From positions 6,944,001 to 7,008,000 of the forward strand of contig JAFFJZ010000012.1 of the NCBI GenBank assembly GCA_018340375.1: a stretch of 64,000 bases of DNA, written 5' to 3'. A model generated the notes under the pieces. It worked only from the letters and a program-made list of their open reading frames with translations. It was not told the origin of the DNA and made no database searches. The stretch comes from Gonatopus flavifemur (lineage: Eukaryota > Arthropoda > Insecta > Hymenoptera > Dryinidae). Made by a program: the position numbers and the translations under genes. Within the stretch, counting starts at the first letter, position 1; every line of letters begins with the position of its first letter. This document shows positions 50,566 to 60,911 of the stretch, in pieces.

Positions 50566-52820
50566 CAGGAGATACAGCAAGATACCAAATTGATTACATA
50601 TTAGTGAAACAAAGATTTAGAAACCAAGTGAAAAACTGTAAAACTTATCCCGGTGCAGATATAGATAGTGATCATAATATGTTGATGATGAAATGTTCTC
50701 TGAAATTCAAATCTCTGAAGAAGAAAAGGAAAATGCAGAAAAGATGGAATTTGAAGAACCTCAAGCAAAAACAAACACATGAGGCATTCGAGAAAATGTT
50801 GGATGAAAAATTGGGAGATCAAAAAGAGAAAGACTTGGGAATAGAGAGGAGATGGACAAAGATGAAGGGGAATATAAGAGAATGTGCGGATAAGATTTTG
50901 AAGAATGATGGAGTAGAAGCTAAAAACCCATGGATAACGGGAGAAATTTTAGAATTGATGAATGAAAGAAGAAAATACAAGAATAATGATAGCCAAGAAG
51001 GCCAGCAACGATACAAATCATTGAGAAATAAAATAATAAGAGAATCAAGGAAAGCAAAAGAACAGTGGTTAGAAGAGAAATGTCAGGAAATAGAAATAAG
51101 ATTGCATTTAGGAAAAATAGATGAAGCATATAGGATTATTAAAAGATTTTTCGGACAAATGAAATCTAGAAGCAATAAGATTAGAAACTCTCTAGGACGA
51201 CAATTGATAAAAACGGAAGAGAAAATAGAACAGTGGATCAATCATTTGGAAGACTTGTATAGAGGAAACGATGATATAGCACTATTAGAGGAGGAGGAGG
51301 ATGTAGATGAGGAAGAATTGGGAGATTCGATATTGAGATCAGAATTCGACAAGGCTTTGAAAGAATTGAAAAATAATAAAGCGCCAGGCATAGATGGCAT
51401 AAGTGCGGACCTTATAAAAGCCTCCAGTGAAGGAACTCGCGACGCACTGTTTGAATTGATTAGAGATATGTACGAAAAAGGAGAAGTACCGGAAGATTTC
51501 CAAAAGAATAAAATTGTCGCTATCCCGAAAAAACAAGGGGCAGACAAATGCGAGAACTACAGAACGATCAGTTTAACTTCACATGCTTCGAAAATACTGA
51601 CCAAAATTATATACAGGAGGATGGAAAATAAAATAGAGAGTAGATTGGCAGAGGATCAGTTTGGTTTTAGAAAAAATAGGGGAACGCGAGAAGCAATCTT
51701 AGCACTCAGGGCAGTAATAGAGAAAAGGATAGCGCTGAAGAAATCTGTGTACATAGGTTTTGTAGATATACAAAAGGCTTTCGATAATGTGGACTGGGAG
51801 AAGATGTTTGCGATCCTGAAGAAGGTGGGAATAAATTATAAAGATAGAAGAATAATATACGAATTATATAAGAATCAAAGTGCAATAATGGACATAGAGG
51901 GTCAGGAAGGTGAAGCACAAATAAGAAGAGGGGTGAGACAAGGATGCTCATTATCGCCACTGATGTTCAATTTATATATAGAAGAAGCAATGAACGAAGT
52001 GAAGGAGGAAATTCAATCGAAATTACAGATTCAGGGAGAAAATATAAGTATGTTGAGATTCGCGGATGACATAGCTATATTGGCCACGAGTAGTACTGAG
52101 TTAGAAAATATTCTCAACACCATGAGAACAATATTATTGGAAAACTATTGTATGAATATAAATAAAGACAAAACAAAATTCATGATGTGTACAGCAGCGA
52201 AAACAGCTAGAAGAACGAGAATCAAAATAGATACCGAGACAATTGAACAGGTGAAAGAATTCAAATATCTAGGAAGCATAATTACAGAGAACGGCAAAAG
52301 CGAAAGAGATATAAGAGCAAGAATAGCACAAGGGAAATAGGCTTTTTATCAAAAGAGACAGTTATTATGCTCAAAAAATATAAGCTTGGAAGTAAGGAAG
52401 AAATTCTTGAAAAGTTACGTTTGGAGCACAGAATTATATGGTTGCGAAACTTGGACAATGGGGAAAACTGATCAACGAAGACTTGAAGCTTTCGAAATGT
52501 GGTGTTATAGGAGGATGCTCAGAATAAAATGGATAGACAAAGTCAAAAATGAAGAAGTACTCGAGCAGATAAATGAAGAAAGAAATCTTTTGAAACACAT
52601 CGTGAAAAGGAGAAGCAATCTTATAGGACACACATTACGGCATGAGAGTTTATTGAAAACAATATTGGAAGGGAAAATGAATGGTAAAACTGGTAAAGGT
52701 AGACCTAGAGCAAGTTATATGAAGCAAATCGTACAAGACAAGGGATGTAGTAGATATGTAGAAATTAAACGTTTGGCGGACAATAGACAGGGGTGGAGGG
52801 TTTCATCAAACCAGTCGTAA
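50566..52820 (+). pseudogene. Endonuclease-reverse transcriptase (LINE copy 2), single nonsense codon
   Basis: Better preserved than copy 1: the frame from the truncated endonuclease through APGIDGISADLIK, FGFRKNRGTREAIL, FVDIQKAFDNVDW, RRGVRQGCSLSPLMF, the FADD box (52059-52070) and KEFKYLGSIITENG is unbroken to TAG at 52338-52340, where copy 1 has CAG (Gln). After the stop the same frame continues through YGCETW, RRMLRI and GKGRPRASY to 52820. Apart from the 5' truncation this one nonsense change is the only lesion I see. Confidence 0.9.
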
Positions 52821-52848
52821 GACTGATTACTTCATGATGATGATGATG
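50566..52848 (+). mobile_element. LINE (RTE/L2-like), copy 2, 5'-truncated
   Basis: Flanked by the 9-bp duplication AACAATTGC (50557-50565 and 52849-52857). Begins in the endonuclease (PGDTARYQIDYILV), ends with an (ATG)n tail. Sequence nearly identical to copy 1 over their shared 2.28 kb. Same orientation as copy 1, 48 kb away, in the same host gene. Confidence 0.93.
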
Positions 52849-53367
52849 AACAATTGCGATGGCCAAAAATTTTACGACCCACCGTTTCTTGCTTGAAATT
52901 TCCCGCAGGATACGATCCCGGGGGTTTCATTTGCGTAAATTGGTATTCCCAACAAATTGTTTGAACAATAATTGTTTAGGCGAAATGGGAAAATTTTTTT
53001 CCTGTGGATGTTTATCCTCCAACTAGATATCCTTTTTCCAATAGTCTGAGCAGTTTCGCTATGGGCATTGATGAGTTGAGAAACATAAGAGTGAAGAAAA
53101 GATGTAATTGCAAAAATGTGATTTCAAAAGATTCTCAATCTATGAATTTATATTGCACAGGAATAGATTTTCCTAGAATTGTTCAGTAACCCGCACCAGT
53201 ATCCGATAAACTTTATAAGTCGACTACGAAAAAAATGTTACTTCAACGACTCTTTTTTCTCCGTCTCAGAAAATTCTTAGTCATTTAGTTCTGAAAGATT
53301 TGCAGGAACACACGATTTTAATTCAGAATATAATTTGAAATGTATGGAATTTGCTTGCGATCAATTA

Positions 53368-56300
53368 CACAGAGCCACAAAATAAAATTGAGGTGGAGCA
53401 TTTCTCACCGTAGTTGACCTTCATGTTTTTGGGGTCGCTGATTACGATCCCGGTGTCGACATGACTCCATCACGTCAGGATCAAGGTCAAATGAAGTCCA
53501 AACACCTTAAACCACGTGATATGATTTTTTTGACCCCGGATTCTGGAAGAACCGAAAGTTTCACATCCAGATACGCGTTGACTTGTTAGTCAAAACAACC
53601 TTTGTAGGTCATTTGGAGATCATATAAAGGCGGGATCCTTTTTTCGACTTCTTAGCTAGAATCCTCGCTAGGAACAGGTCTCTAGCCAGTTGACTTTTAT
53701 GGCTTGTGGTTAACTGGGACCGGACCCAGTATTGATATGACTTTGTCACGTTAGAATCAAGGTCACATTAAAGGCAAATAGCTCAATTCGAATGATATAA
53801 TTTTGATGGAATCCTCCCGCCTTCTTATTCTGCTCGTGTGTGTATAGCCGTATATGTGAGTGCTGTGTATGGAATCGTATGTATTTGTTCATTCGCATGT
53901 GCGCTGTGTGTGCGTGCACGTAGTTTTGTGTCAACTCAGGCGGACGCGTGAGTATGTGTATGTATGTACATCTACTTGCGGTCATTTTCCAAGGGTTCTT
54001 TCGCACTATGGATGAAAATGCGGGTGATGACGCAGTTCTGATTCAAAATTTGAGTTCAGACGTTTTATACTGAAATCGTTTTGATCGGATGATTGGATTC
54101 CCCAAATGGAAGTGTTCAGCGGAGTCGTATACTCAGTGCGACCTGAAAAATTCATGTACGACGTGTTTTTTTGTTGTTGAAAGATTCGCGAAGGGATTTC
54201 CTCTTCTGTGTATTCACCGAGTCTCTTTTCAAAGACCAACAATAGTCTGACATCATGTTCACATTCCAAACCCCTTGATATCTTCTCTCAAAATCTTTCA
54301 AGTCTTGATGGAATCTCTCACCCTGCTCCTCACTGAAGTCCCCCAGATTTTCAGGGAAGTAATCAATGTGAGAATGGAGGAAATGGATCTTCAAATTCAT
54401 CAAACATCCCATCTTTTGGTGGTTTTCCAACAATCTGTCGACAATATTCTCGTAATCAGGGTCTTTTATATTTCCTAAGAACTTCTTCTGAATTTCTTTG
54501 AAACTACTCCAAGCTGCTCTCTCATTGGATGTCATCCTCATTTCGAATTCATCATCTTTCATCAGTTCCCTTATTTGAAGACCATCGAAAACACCTTCAT
54601 TGATTTCCGTTTCTGATATATTGGAAAATTCCTCAAATATATACATGAAAGCATCGTTCTCAGATGCCCTCATCGCTTTAATAAGCTGTTTACATAAGCC
54701 AAGTTGATTATGTAAAGGTGGAAGGATCACTTTGTGACGAGGAATGTGACTCTCTTGAACTATATTCATAGATCCTGGAGTTAATTCTTGCCTGAGTGGT
54801 CAGTCTTTCTTTACGTAGTGTTGGTCACGGGCACGACTGTCCAATTCACGAAGAAAACATGGATACTTAGTGTTCCCACCTTGTTGACCTAATAACTCAC
54901 ACAACAAAAGTTGATGTGCAATCGTTGCTCTTATGTTGTTTATCAAGTTTGCAGCAAGTTGCTGATAATTTGCTACGCACGTGATTGAGAGCTTCATGAA
55001 ACCAAGCAACTTCTTAGCAACATGACAACAACTCAAGCTAAAATCTTAGATTTACAGCATATTGTCGCGCATTTGGCGAGGCAACGTCCCTGCAAATTGC
55101 TTCAAACTGTTGTTGTACGTTTGCAACAATTTGCTGCATATTTGTTCAGCATTTTGGTGTTAGGGAAGATCCTAGTTATTTTCAAATCTCCAACTAATTG
55201 CCATTCATGAGTACCATACTCCAATTTCTCGAGTAGAAAATGGAGATTATTGTATTTCATTTTCAAGATCACTGAATGACTAACCGGTATAAGGGCATAT
55301 GTGTTTCCATGATGAAGTGAGACGGCTTTCAAACTTCTCACTGATGAATCAATAAATGGTCGTCAGTCCCTAGCTACATATTGAACACTTCCATACTCAT
55401 TCATCAGTCCCTCAACATCTTTGCAATGAATCAAACCCTTTGCTTTAGAGAACAATATCCGGACTGGGCGATCTCACTCACGATAGAAACTCACTCGAGT
55501 CTCGAATCAAGTCACTTACCTCGTCCTAAGTAAAACCATGGGAATTTCCTGGTTGACCATCTCCTGGTTCTTGCCATTCATTCAGCTCCTCAGCTTGCTG
55601 ATTTTCGAATTCTTCAAATCACATTATTGTATCAGTATCATTAGTTTCGGTTTCAAGACAGATTTCATCAGCAGATATCTGATGTGCATTTGCCACCTGT
55701 TCGATGTTGATCAAAACAGCATGAGTCACAGATTGAACAGATGCATAAAATATTTTAGAATTATTCTGTTTGTTGTACCCAGATGTAGTGGTCAAGCAGA
55801 AATAGCAATCAGTGTCATGATCTCTTGGCTCTCGCCAGATCGTAGGAAAAGCAAATATTTGTCCTTTTTTTCCCATGATTCGCTGGGAGCAAGTGACGCA
55901 TAATATTTTTGGAGTCCAAGAATTGTCCATTCCATTAATATCTATATTGGAACAGTTTTTGTAACGTGTTTTAAGCACATTGTCAATTGCCTTCCCTGAT
56001 TCGTGATGATACATTTCTCACAAACCACATCAAAGTTGTTTAATCGCTGATAATACGGGGTTACTGTAGAACTTGTAACATTTGACCCTAATAGGGCCAA
56101 GTTTTCCATCAAATTAGAGCTGCGGTCGCATGATGATGACGATGGCGGGCCCGCTTGCTCACCCTGACACTGGGTTTCCGAGTCCCTGCATCGTACTTTT
56201 TTCTGTGCCTGCCATAACGGCTTGAATGCCTTTACCCAAGGGCTTTGCCAGTGACCTGTCCCGCCGTTATCACGTTGAGGTGCCTTGAGGGCAGGCCAAA

Positions 56301-57488
56301 CAATTTTGGTTCACGATCTGCTTTTTTATAGCATATTAGGTGAGTGATGAGTCATGACGTCTAAGTGACCTGGAAAATGACCCTATTGGTCGAATGTCAG
56401 TCCATCCTTTACGGTGAGAATATTCAACATTTCAATATGTATCCGTTCGACAGGAGGCCCATGCAGTAGTCACAGACCCGAAGAAACGGCTTCACATATG
56501 GACGTAAAAGGACATACATGTGACAACATGCACGTATCACATGTTCACATGTATATACCATTGCATTAGTATGAGTGAGGTGGGCGTTTCGGATCTGTGA
56601 CTACTGGGCCCATGGTCTGAAATTCGAAGTCGGTCGAATGTCAACGCCTCAGCTTGGGACTGGACATTACCTACATAGCATGAATGTCAAAGTAATATCT
56701 TCAGAATATAATACAACATTCTAAAGATATTGTAATATTGTCAGAATGTTTTGGAGATAACACTGAGACATTTGTGCTATGTGGGCAACTCATTCGACTT
56801 CTCATTTTTCACTATGAACCAATCACTTGACGGAATCACATCCACCGGATCCGTAACCAGCTACCCACAAGCCATAAAAGTCAACTGGATAGAGACCTGT
56901 TCATACCGAAGATATCAGCTGAGAAGTCAAAAAAAGGATCTCGCCTTTATATGACCTCCAAATGACCTTCAAAGATTGTTTTGACTAATAAGTCAAAACG
57001 TATCTGGATGTGAAATTCTCCGCTCTTTCAGAATCCAGGGTCAAAAGAATCATATCCGTGGTTCAAGGTGTTTGACCTCCATTTGACCTTGATCCTGACG
57101 TGACGGAGCCATGTCGACATCGGGATCGTAATCAGAGACCCTCCAAACATAAAAGTCAATTAGTTTGAGATCTGTTCCTAGCGAAGATATTAGCCGAGAA
57201 ACCAAGCAAAGGATTCCGCCTTTATATGATCTCCAAACGACCTTCAAAGGTTGTTTTGACTAACAATGCGTTAGTCACTGCGTATCTGGATGTGAGATCT
57301 TCCGTTCTTTCAGAATCCGGGGTCAGAGAATCATATCACGTGGTTTAAGGTGTTTGACCTTCATTTGACTTTGATCCTGACGCGATGGAGTCATGCTGAC
57401 ACCGGAATCGTAATCAGCGACACCAAAAACATAAAGGTCAACCAGGGTGAAAGATGCTCCACCTCAATTTTGATTTTGTGGCCCTGTG
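53368..57488 (-). mobile_element. 4.1-kb DNA transposon with CACAG(A/G)GCCACAAAAT ends and TTA duplication
   Basis: CACAGAGCCACAAAATAAAA at 53368 and, on the opposite strand, CACAGGGCCACAAAATCAAA at 57488; TTA on both sides (53365-53367, 57489-57491). The terminal repeats are long: 53368-~53800 pairs with ~56870-57488, which holds about two tandem copies of a GACCTTNATTTGACC / AAACACCTTGAACCAC unit. CAC-type termini with 3-bp duplications are the mark of the CACTA/CMC group. Inside is one minus-strand protein (54152-56014) plus a hairpin at ~56455-56610 (GCCCATGCAGTAGTCACAGA) and a decayed MITE at 56670-56785. Confidence 0.8.
54152..56014 (-). pseudogene. Unnamed transposase-like protein carried by the TTA-flanked element, broken
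   Basis: Minus-strand pieces in order: SWTPKILCVTCSQRIMGKKG, FAFPTIWREPRDHDTDCYFC (55619-56014, a CxxC...CxxC zinc-like N-terminus); ALIPVSHSVILKMKYNNLHF, EWQLVGDLKI (55102-55341); LLGQQGGNTKYPCFLRELDS, RARDQHYVKKD (54800-54900); then a 205-codon frame (54152-54769) with LHNQLGLCKQLIKAM, EGVFDGLQIRELMKD, FPENLGDFSEEQGERFHQDL and ADYCW-like SDYCWSLKRD. I recall this order from highly repeated uncharacterised arthropod proteins. The Asp in GDLK, the FDG Asp and the Glu in EQGERF are candidate catalytic acids (inference). A ~280-base insertion interrupts it between GDLKI and LLGQQGG, and there are stops. Confidence 0.65.
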
Positions 57489-57491
57489 TTA

Positions 57492-58233
57492 TATATCACA
57501 CATTCTCTTTCACGACCTATTCATTTTCGGTTTTGAAAGATTCTGAACTGATTGATCTATATCTTACGGGAATGAATTTCTCAAAAATGTTCATCGATCT
57601 GACCCAACACTTCGTAAGATTTACAAGTTCAGGTCGAAAAAAAACCTTTCTTCACGCCTCATTCATTTTTCATTTCAGAAGATTCTAAACCGATTGGTCT
57701 ATATTCCACAGAAAGGAATTTTTCAAACTCTCATCAAGATGATTACAATAAATTGCACTTTGAGAAGATTGACGTCATCTCGGAGATTCGCTGACGTGAT
57801 AGAGGCTCTGACTCTCACTCGCAGGACCCGGGTTGAATTCTCACTGGGGGGACTTTCTCATAATCGACTCTCAATGTAGGTTTCCTTCTACAAAAAGTCC
57901 TCTTGAACAAGGTAACTCAACATTTGTAGAGGTAAACTCTGAAGAAATTTTTCTCCGAATAAAAGTATCATTTTGTGAATTTGTGAATATACGTGATTTG
58001 TGAATTTCATTCGGTACAGAATATCGCTGAAATGATCTCAGCGATATTTCAGAACGTCTCCAGAATGTTATCACAATGATCTCAGCAATATTTCAGAATA
58101 TCTCCAGAATATTACGAATTAGGTGACACGAGACATTGTGGAGATATTTTGACCTCTGAGATGATCTCCAAAATATTGCAAATTCCAAATGTAATATTCT
58201 GGAGATATTGCTGGAATAGTTTGTGCTATGTGG
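57492..58233 (-). mobile_element. tRNA-module TIR element, copy c (reverse, left part cut off)
   Basis: The reverse complement of the family at 23774-24778: AACCGATTGGTCTATATTCC units, the tRNA-like module in + orientation (57765-57855: GATAGAGGCTCTGACTCTCA, CCCGGGTTGAATTC), then ATATTCTGGAGATATT repeats ending GGAATAGTTTGTGCTATGTGG. Its far end abuts the TTA of the 4.1-kb transposon, so that transposon may have inserted into it or beside it. Confidence 0.7.
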
Positions 58234-58362
58234 AGTATGGTGGTGATGGTGGTAGTCAAGGCTTGATTTCTTCTAGTTTAATATTTCAGATATGAAAAAT
58301 TCTTGGAAAACCATTTTGTTTTATTATTGGGTAATGATTATGATAATAATAATTCAACTTAC

Positions 58363-58750
58363 AGAAAACTATTCCTCCTCCCACGTTACGTTCTACCTGC
58401 TTCCGCGTGGCATAATTTAGATAGGAGTATGATGTCTTACTAGCAGTTTGTGATCTCGATAATGCAATAAAAACAATGGTAATTGGTAATAGGAGGGCTG
58501 GAATCAAAAGCATGAGTCTTACACGGAGCCTCCAACTATCGTTCCCGCCCATACACCATCTGCACAATCGTAACGAGAAATAACCTTGATTAATATTAGC
58601 GGCAACATGGCTCGATGAATATGTTATAAGGCGGATTACGCACTTGAGCCTACCGGTTTCCTTGTTGATCGCCAATCTACACGATGGACATGGCCCACCG
58701 CTAAAGAAATCATCATCGTTAGAATGATTTGAATTGTCCGTATTCTTCAT
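58363..58750 (-). CDS. Neprilysin-like exon 1 (cytoplasmic tail and membrane anchor)
   Basis: ATG at 58750 follows an acceptor-like TTGTTTTCAG (ending 58756); donor TTCT|GTAAGT begins at 58362 and leaves one base. 129 codons: an acidic start (NHSNDDDFF), CPSC at residues 21-24, C37, CRWC at 63-66, basic RLRVR at 74-78, a hydrophobic segment about residues 79-97 (LMLLIPALLLPITIVFIAL), then SRSQTASK. No signal peptide; the basic residues before the segment fit a type II anchor, as in M13 enzymes. Assignment to this gene rests on splice phase (T + CA = Ser with exon 2) and topology, since the tail itself has no homology I recognise. It could alternatively belong to another gene. Confidence 0.65.
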
Positions 58751-58810
58751 CCTTTCTGAAAACAAATCATCTCTTTTGAATGTGAAATTGTGAGTGATCC
58801 CTCTTAAATA

Positions 58811-60126
58811 CATTCTGTCAAAAAAGTACCGGGAATTGATCATTCAAAAAGTGCGGCTAACGGGTTTATCAACATTCTTTTTGTTGTTGAGTTGGTACAT
58901 TCGTCCTGTATATTGACGCGGAGTCCGACTGTCATCTGTCATTTGGTTTGTTTACAGTCCTCGATCTTTTCAATTCTCTCAAGTGTGTCCCGCAATTGTC
59001 ACAATGGATACAAAGATTGAACAAAGAATTTGTTCTAAATTTTGCGTTGCAAATGGAATTTCGTGTGCCGAATCGCTGAAAATGTTGGAGAAGGCTTACG
59101 GTGAATTTACTCTATCAAAAACACGTGCATATGAGTGGTACAGTGCATTCAAAAGTAGTCGAGATGTGGTGGAAGATTTGCCTCGCTCTGGTCGTCCATC
59201 GACGTCTTTAACTGAAGTTAATATCGATAAAGTGAAGGAAATGGTGACTGAAAATCGTCACTTAAGTTTGAGAGAGATAGCCGGTGATCTTTCTGTGTCT
59301 TACGAATCAGTTCGTACTATTTTACATGATTGTGTGGGCATGAAACGCGTTGCCGCTCGATTAGTTCCGAAAGACTTTGATTTTCTCCCAAGAATGAATT
59401 GCGTACAGGTCGCTGAAGACATGCTAGAACGAGTCAATTCGGACCCCATATTCATAACACGCTTTATAACAGGTGATGAGACATGGGTTTACGAATATGA
59501 CATGCAAACCAGTAAACAAGCTTCGGAGTGACGGCTTCCAGCTGAGCTGAAACCGAAAAAGCCACGCCAAAGCCGATCAAGGGTGAAGGTCATGTTGACT
59601 GTGTTTTTTGATTATCGCGGTGTTGTACATTTGGAATTCTTGCCAGAGGGTCAGACGGTGAATAAAGAATATCATCTAAGCGTTATGCGGCATTTGGGAG
59701 AGCAAATTCGTCGAAAAAGGCCAGATTTGTAGAAAGAAAATCTATGGATTTTGCATCACGATAATGCACCATCTCACAAGGCTTTCATTATGAACCAATT
59801 TTTGGCCAAAAACTCAACAAATATCATCGAACAGCCATCGTATTCACCTGATCTGGCTCCAGCCGACTTTTTTGTTTCCAAAACTTAAATTACCACTTCG
59901 AGGCACCCGTTTTGAATCGATAGAAGATATCAAAGAGAATTTGCGGCGAGAACTGAAATCGATTCCGGAAAAAGCGTATAAAAAATGTTTTGATGATTGG
60001 ATTGTTCGTTGGCATAAATGTATCATTTCGGAAGGGGACTACTTTGTAGGCGATACAATAGATTTGGGAGAATAAAAAATATTTTGTGTTTTATTCAAGA
60101 ATTCCTGGTACTTTTTTGACAGAATG
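58811..60126 (+). mobile_element. Mariner 5, near full length
   Basis: CATTCTGTCAAAAAAGTACC at the left, complemented by GGTACTTTTTTGACAGAATG at the right: 20-bp perfect ends. TA lies before the left end; the right flank is TT. The left end is 55 bases upstream of the exon 1 acceptor of the neprilysin gene, on the opposite strand. Confidence 0.92.
59004..60075 (+). pseudogene. Mariner 5 transposase, two stops and one frameshift
   Basis: ATG at 59004 (MDTKIEQRIC). First helix-turn-helix with KTRAYEWYSAFKSSRDVVED, then PRSGRPSTS; second with LREIAGDLSVSYESVRTIL; ITGDETWVYEYD (first Asp, ~59469). TGA at 59529-59531, then KPKKPRQSRSRVKVMLTVFF, LEFLPEGQTVNKEY, a TAG at ~59730 in RPDL-KENL, HHDNAPSHKAF (second Asp), QPSYSPDLAPADFF (third Asp, 34 residues from the second, i.e. 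DD34D), then one extra T before FPKLKLPLRGTRFES, and the tail KCIISEGDYFVGD. Same lineage as mariner 1 but with different ends. Confidence 0.92.
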
Positions 60127-60680
60127 TTGGTGTTTTCAATTCACAATGAAATGAATGCTATTAGAGAAAAATTCCTGAACTTGATCAACATTATTTCCAA
60201 GAATTTCGTACCACCACAATAAATACAATCGAATAGAGTTCTCAAATTCATTATTACTGATGCAATTTCAATATTCTTCATTGACCTTCTTCGAGGTTTT
60301 CAAAAAATGAAAATCATTAAACACTAATATTTGGAAAAGACTCAGGATTCCGTTTTTTATTGAAAAACCTTACAATTGAAATTTGTTCGTATTTCAAAAA
60401 CGATTTTGATCGTTTGTTACTTAGAAAATTCAGTGACAGCTGATGAATTAATGTTAATAAACGATTCAAATTTCAACTGTGCATAAAGTTTCCCATCAAA
60501 TATAATGAAAATCAGAAATATTATCTTATAATATTTGTCCCATCGCTTTTTCAATGAAATTTTGTAAATCACAAATCTTCAACATCATATGATGACCAAA
60601 CAATGCGAATTATCATTTCTTCTCGTATTTAGTGTACGCTATAAGTTTTCGTTTGCGTCGCTTGTTTTTGATCGGGTTTT
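60127..60680. other. Unassigned AT-rich sequence
   Basis: No gene or repeat. TTTTCAATGAAA-type words only. Confidence 0.4.
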
Positions 60681-60911
60681 TTTTGTAATTGCTAATTATT
60701 ACGCGCGCGAATTGTTTTCCTTTCGTGGGTGACTCTCGGTTGTCTCATTTCGCGGATAACGTTTTTTCTCCTGATTTTTTCCTCTTCAACGTGAGTGAGA
60801 GAAGCAGCACAGCTCGAATAGCTTGTTTCCGCGAGCTAGCATTTAGTTTGAGAGTCATCTCGGGTCTTTGAAATTTTGTCGAGTTTTTGTTTTTTTTCGT
60901 GATCGCAAAGA

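Larger units (their letters stand above)
49818..53075. repeat. Fold-back with internally duplicated arm, split by LINE copy 2
   Basis: The left arm (CCCATTAATGCCCATTCTGA, ATATCTAGTTGGAAGAT, CCCCGGGATCGTATTC, AGCCATCGCAATT) pairs with 52850-53075 (GCGATGGCCAAAAAT, GATACGATCCCGGGG, CAACTAGATATCC, GCTATGGGCATTGATG). A second, more diverged direct copy of the left arm lies at 50130-50390 (TTGTGGAAAATATCAATTCA, CCCGAAATCTTATTCTACG). The LINE sits between. Confidence 0.75.
8787..58755 (-). other. Neprilysin-like M13 peptidase gene, 5' part (gene span)
   Basis: One minus-strand gene whose seven coding exons I joined by splice sites and phase. Coding lengths 388, 152, 201, 212, 215, 258 and 203 bases; junction phases 1, 0, 0, 2, 1, 1, each matched by the next exon. 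Introns are about 17.6 kb, 210 bp, 84 bp, 180 bp, 30.1 kb and 100 bp. The open product so far is about 543 residues: tail, membrane anchor, stalk, then the start of the M13 domain. M13 enzymes are type II membrane zinc endopeptidases that clip small signalling peptides outside the cell. The zinc site (HExxH and ExxxD) would be encoded left of base 1. An acceptor just upstream of the start codon (TTTTCAG at 58756-58762) suggests a non-coding first exon beyond the mariner at 58811, perhaps outside the window. Confidence 0.8.

Noticed and set aside
54900..55180. Intron within the TTA-flanked transposon's gene
   Set aside because: The break between GDLKI and LLGQQGG lacks convincing GT/AG borders at the right places and is made of palindromic TTGCTGCA/TGCAGCAA-like words, so an inserted repeat is more likely; an intron is not excluded.
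57765..57855. A functional tRNA gene
   Set aside because: Box A- and box B-like sequences are present, but the acceptor stem does not pair and the module repeats inside transposon-like elements.
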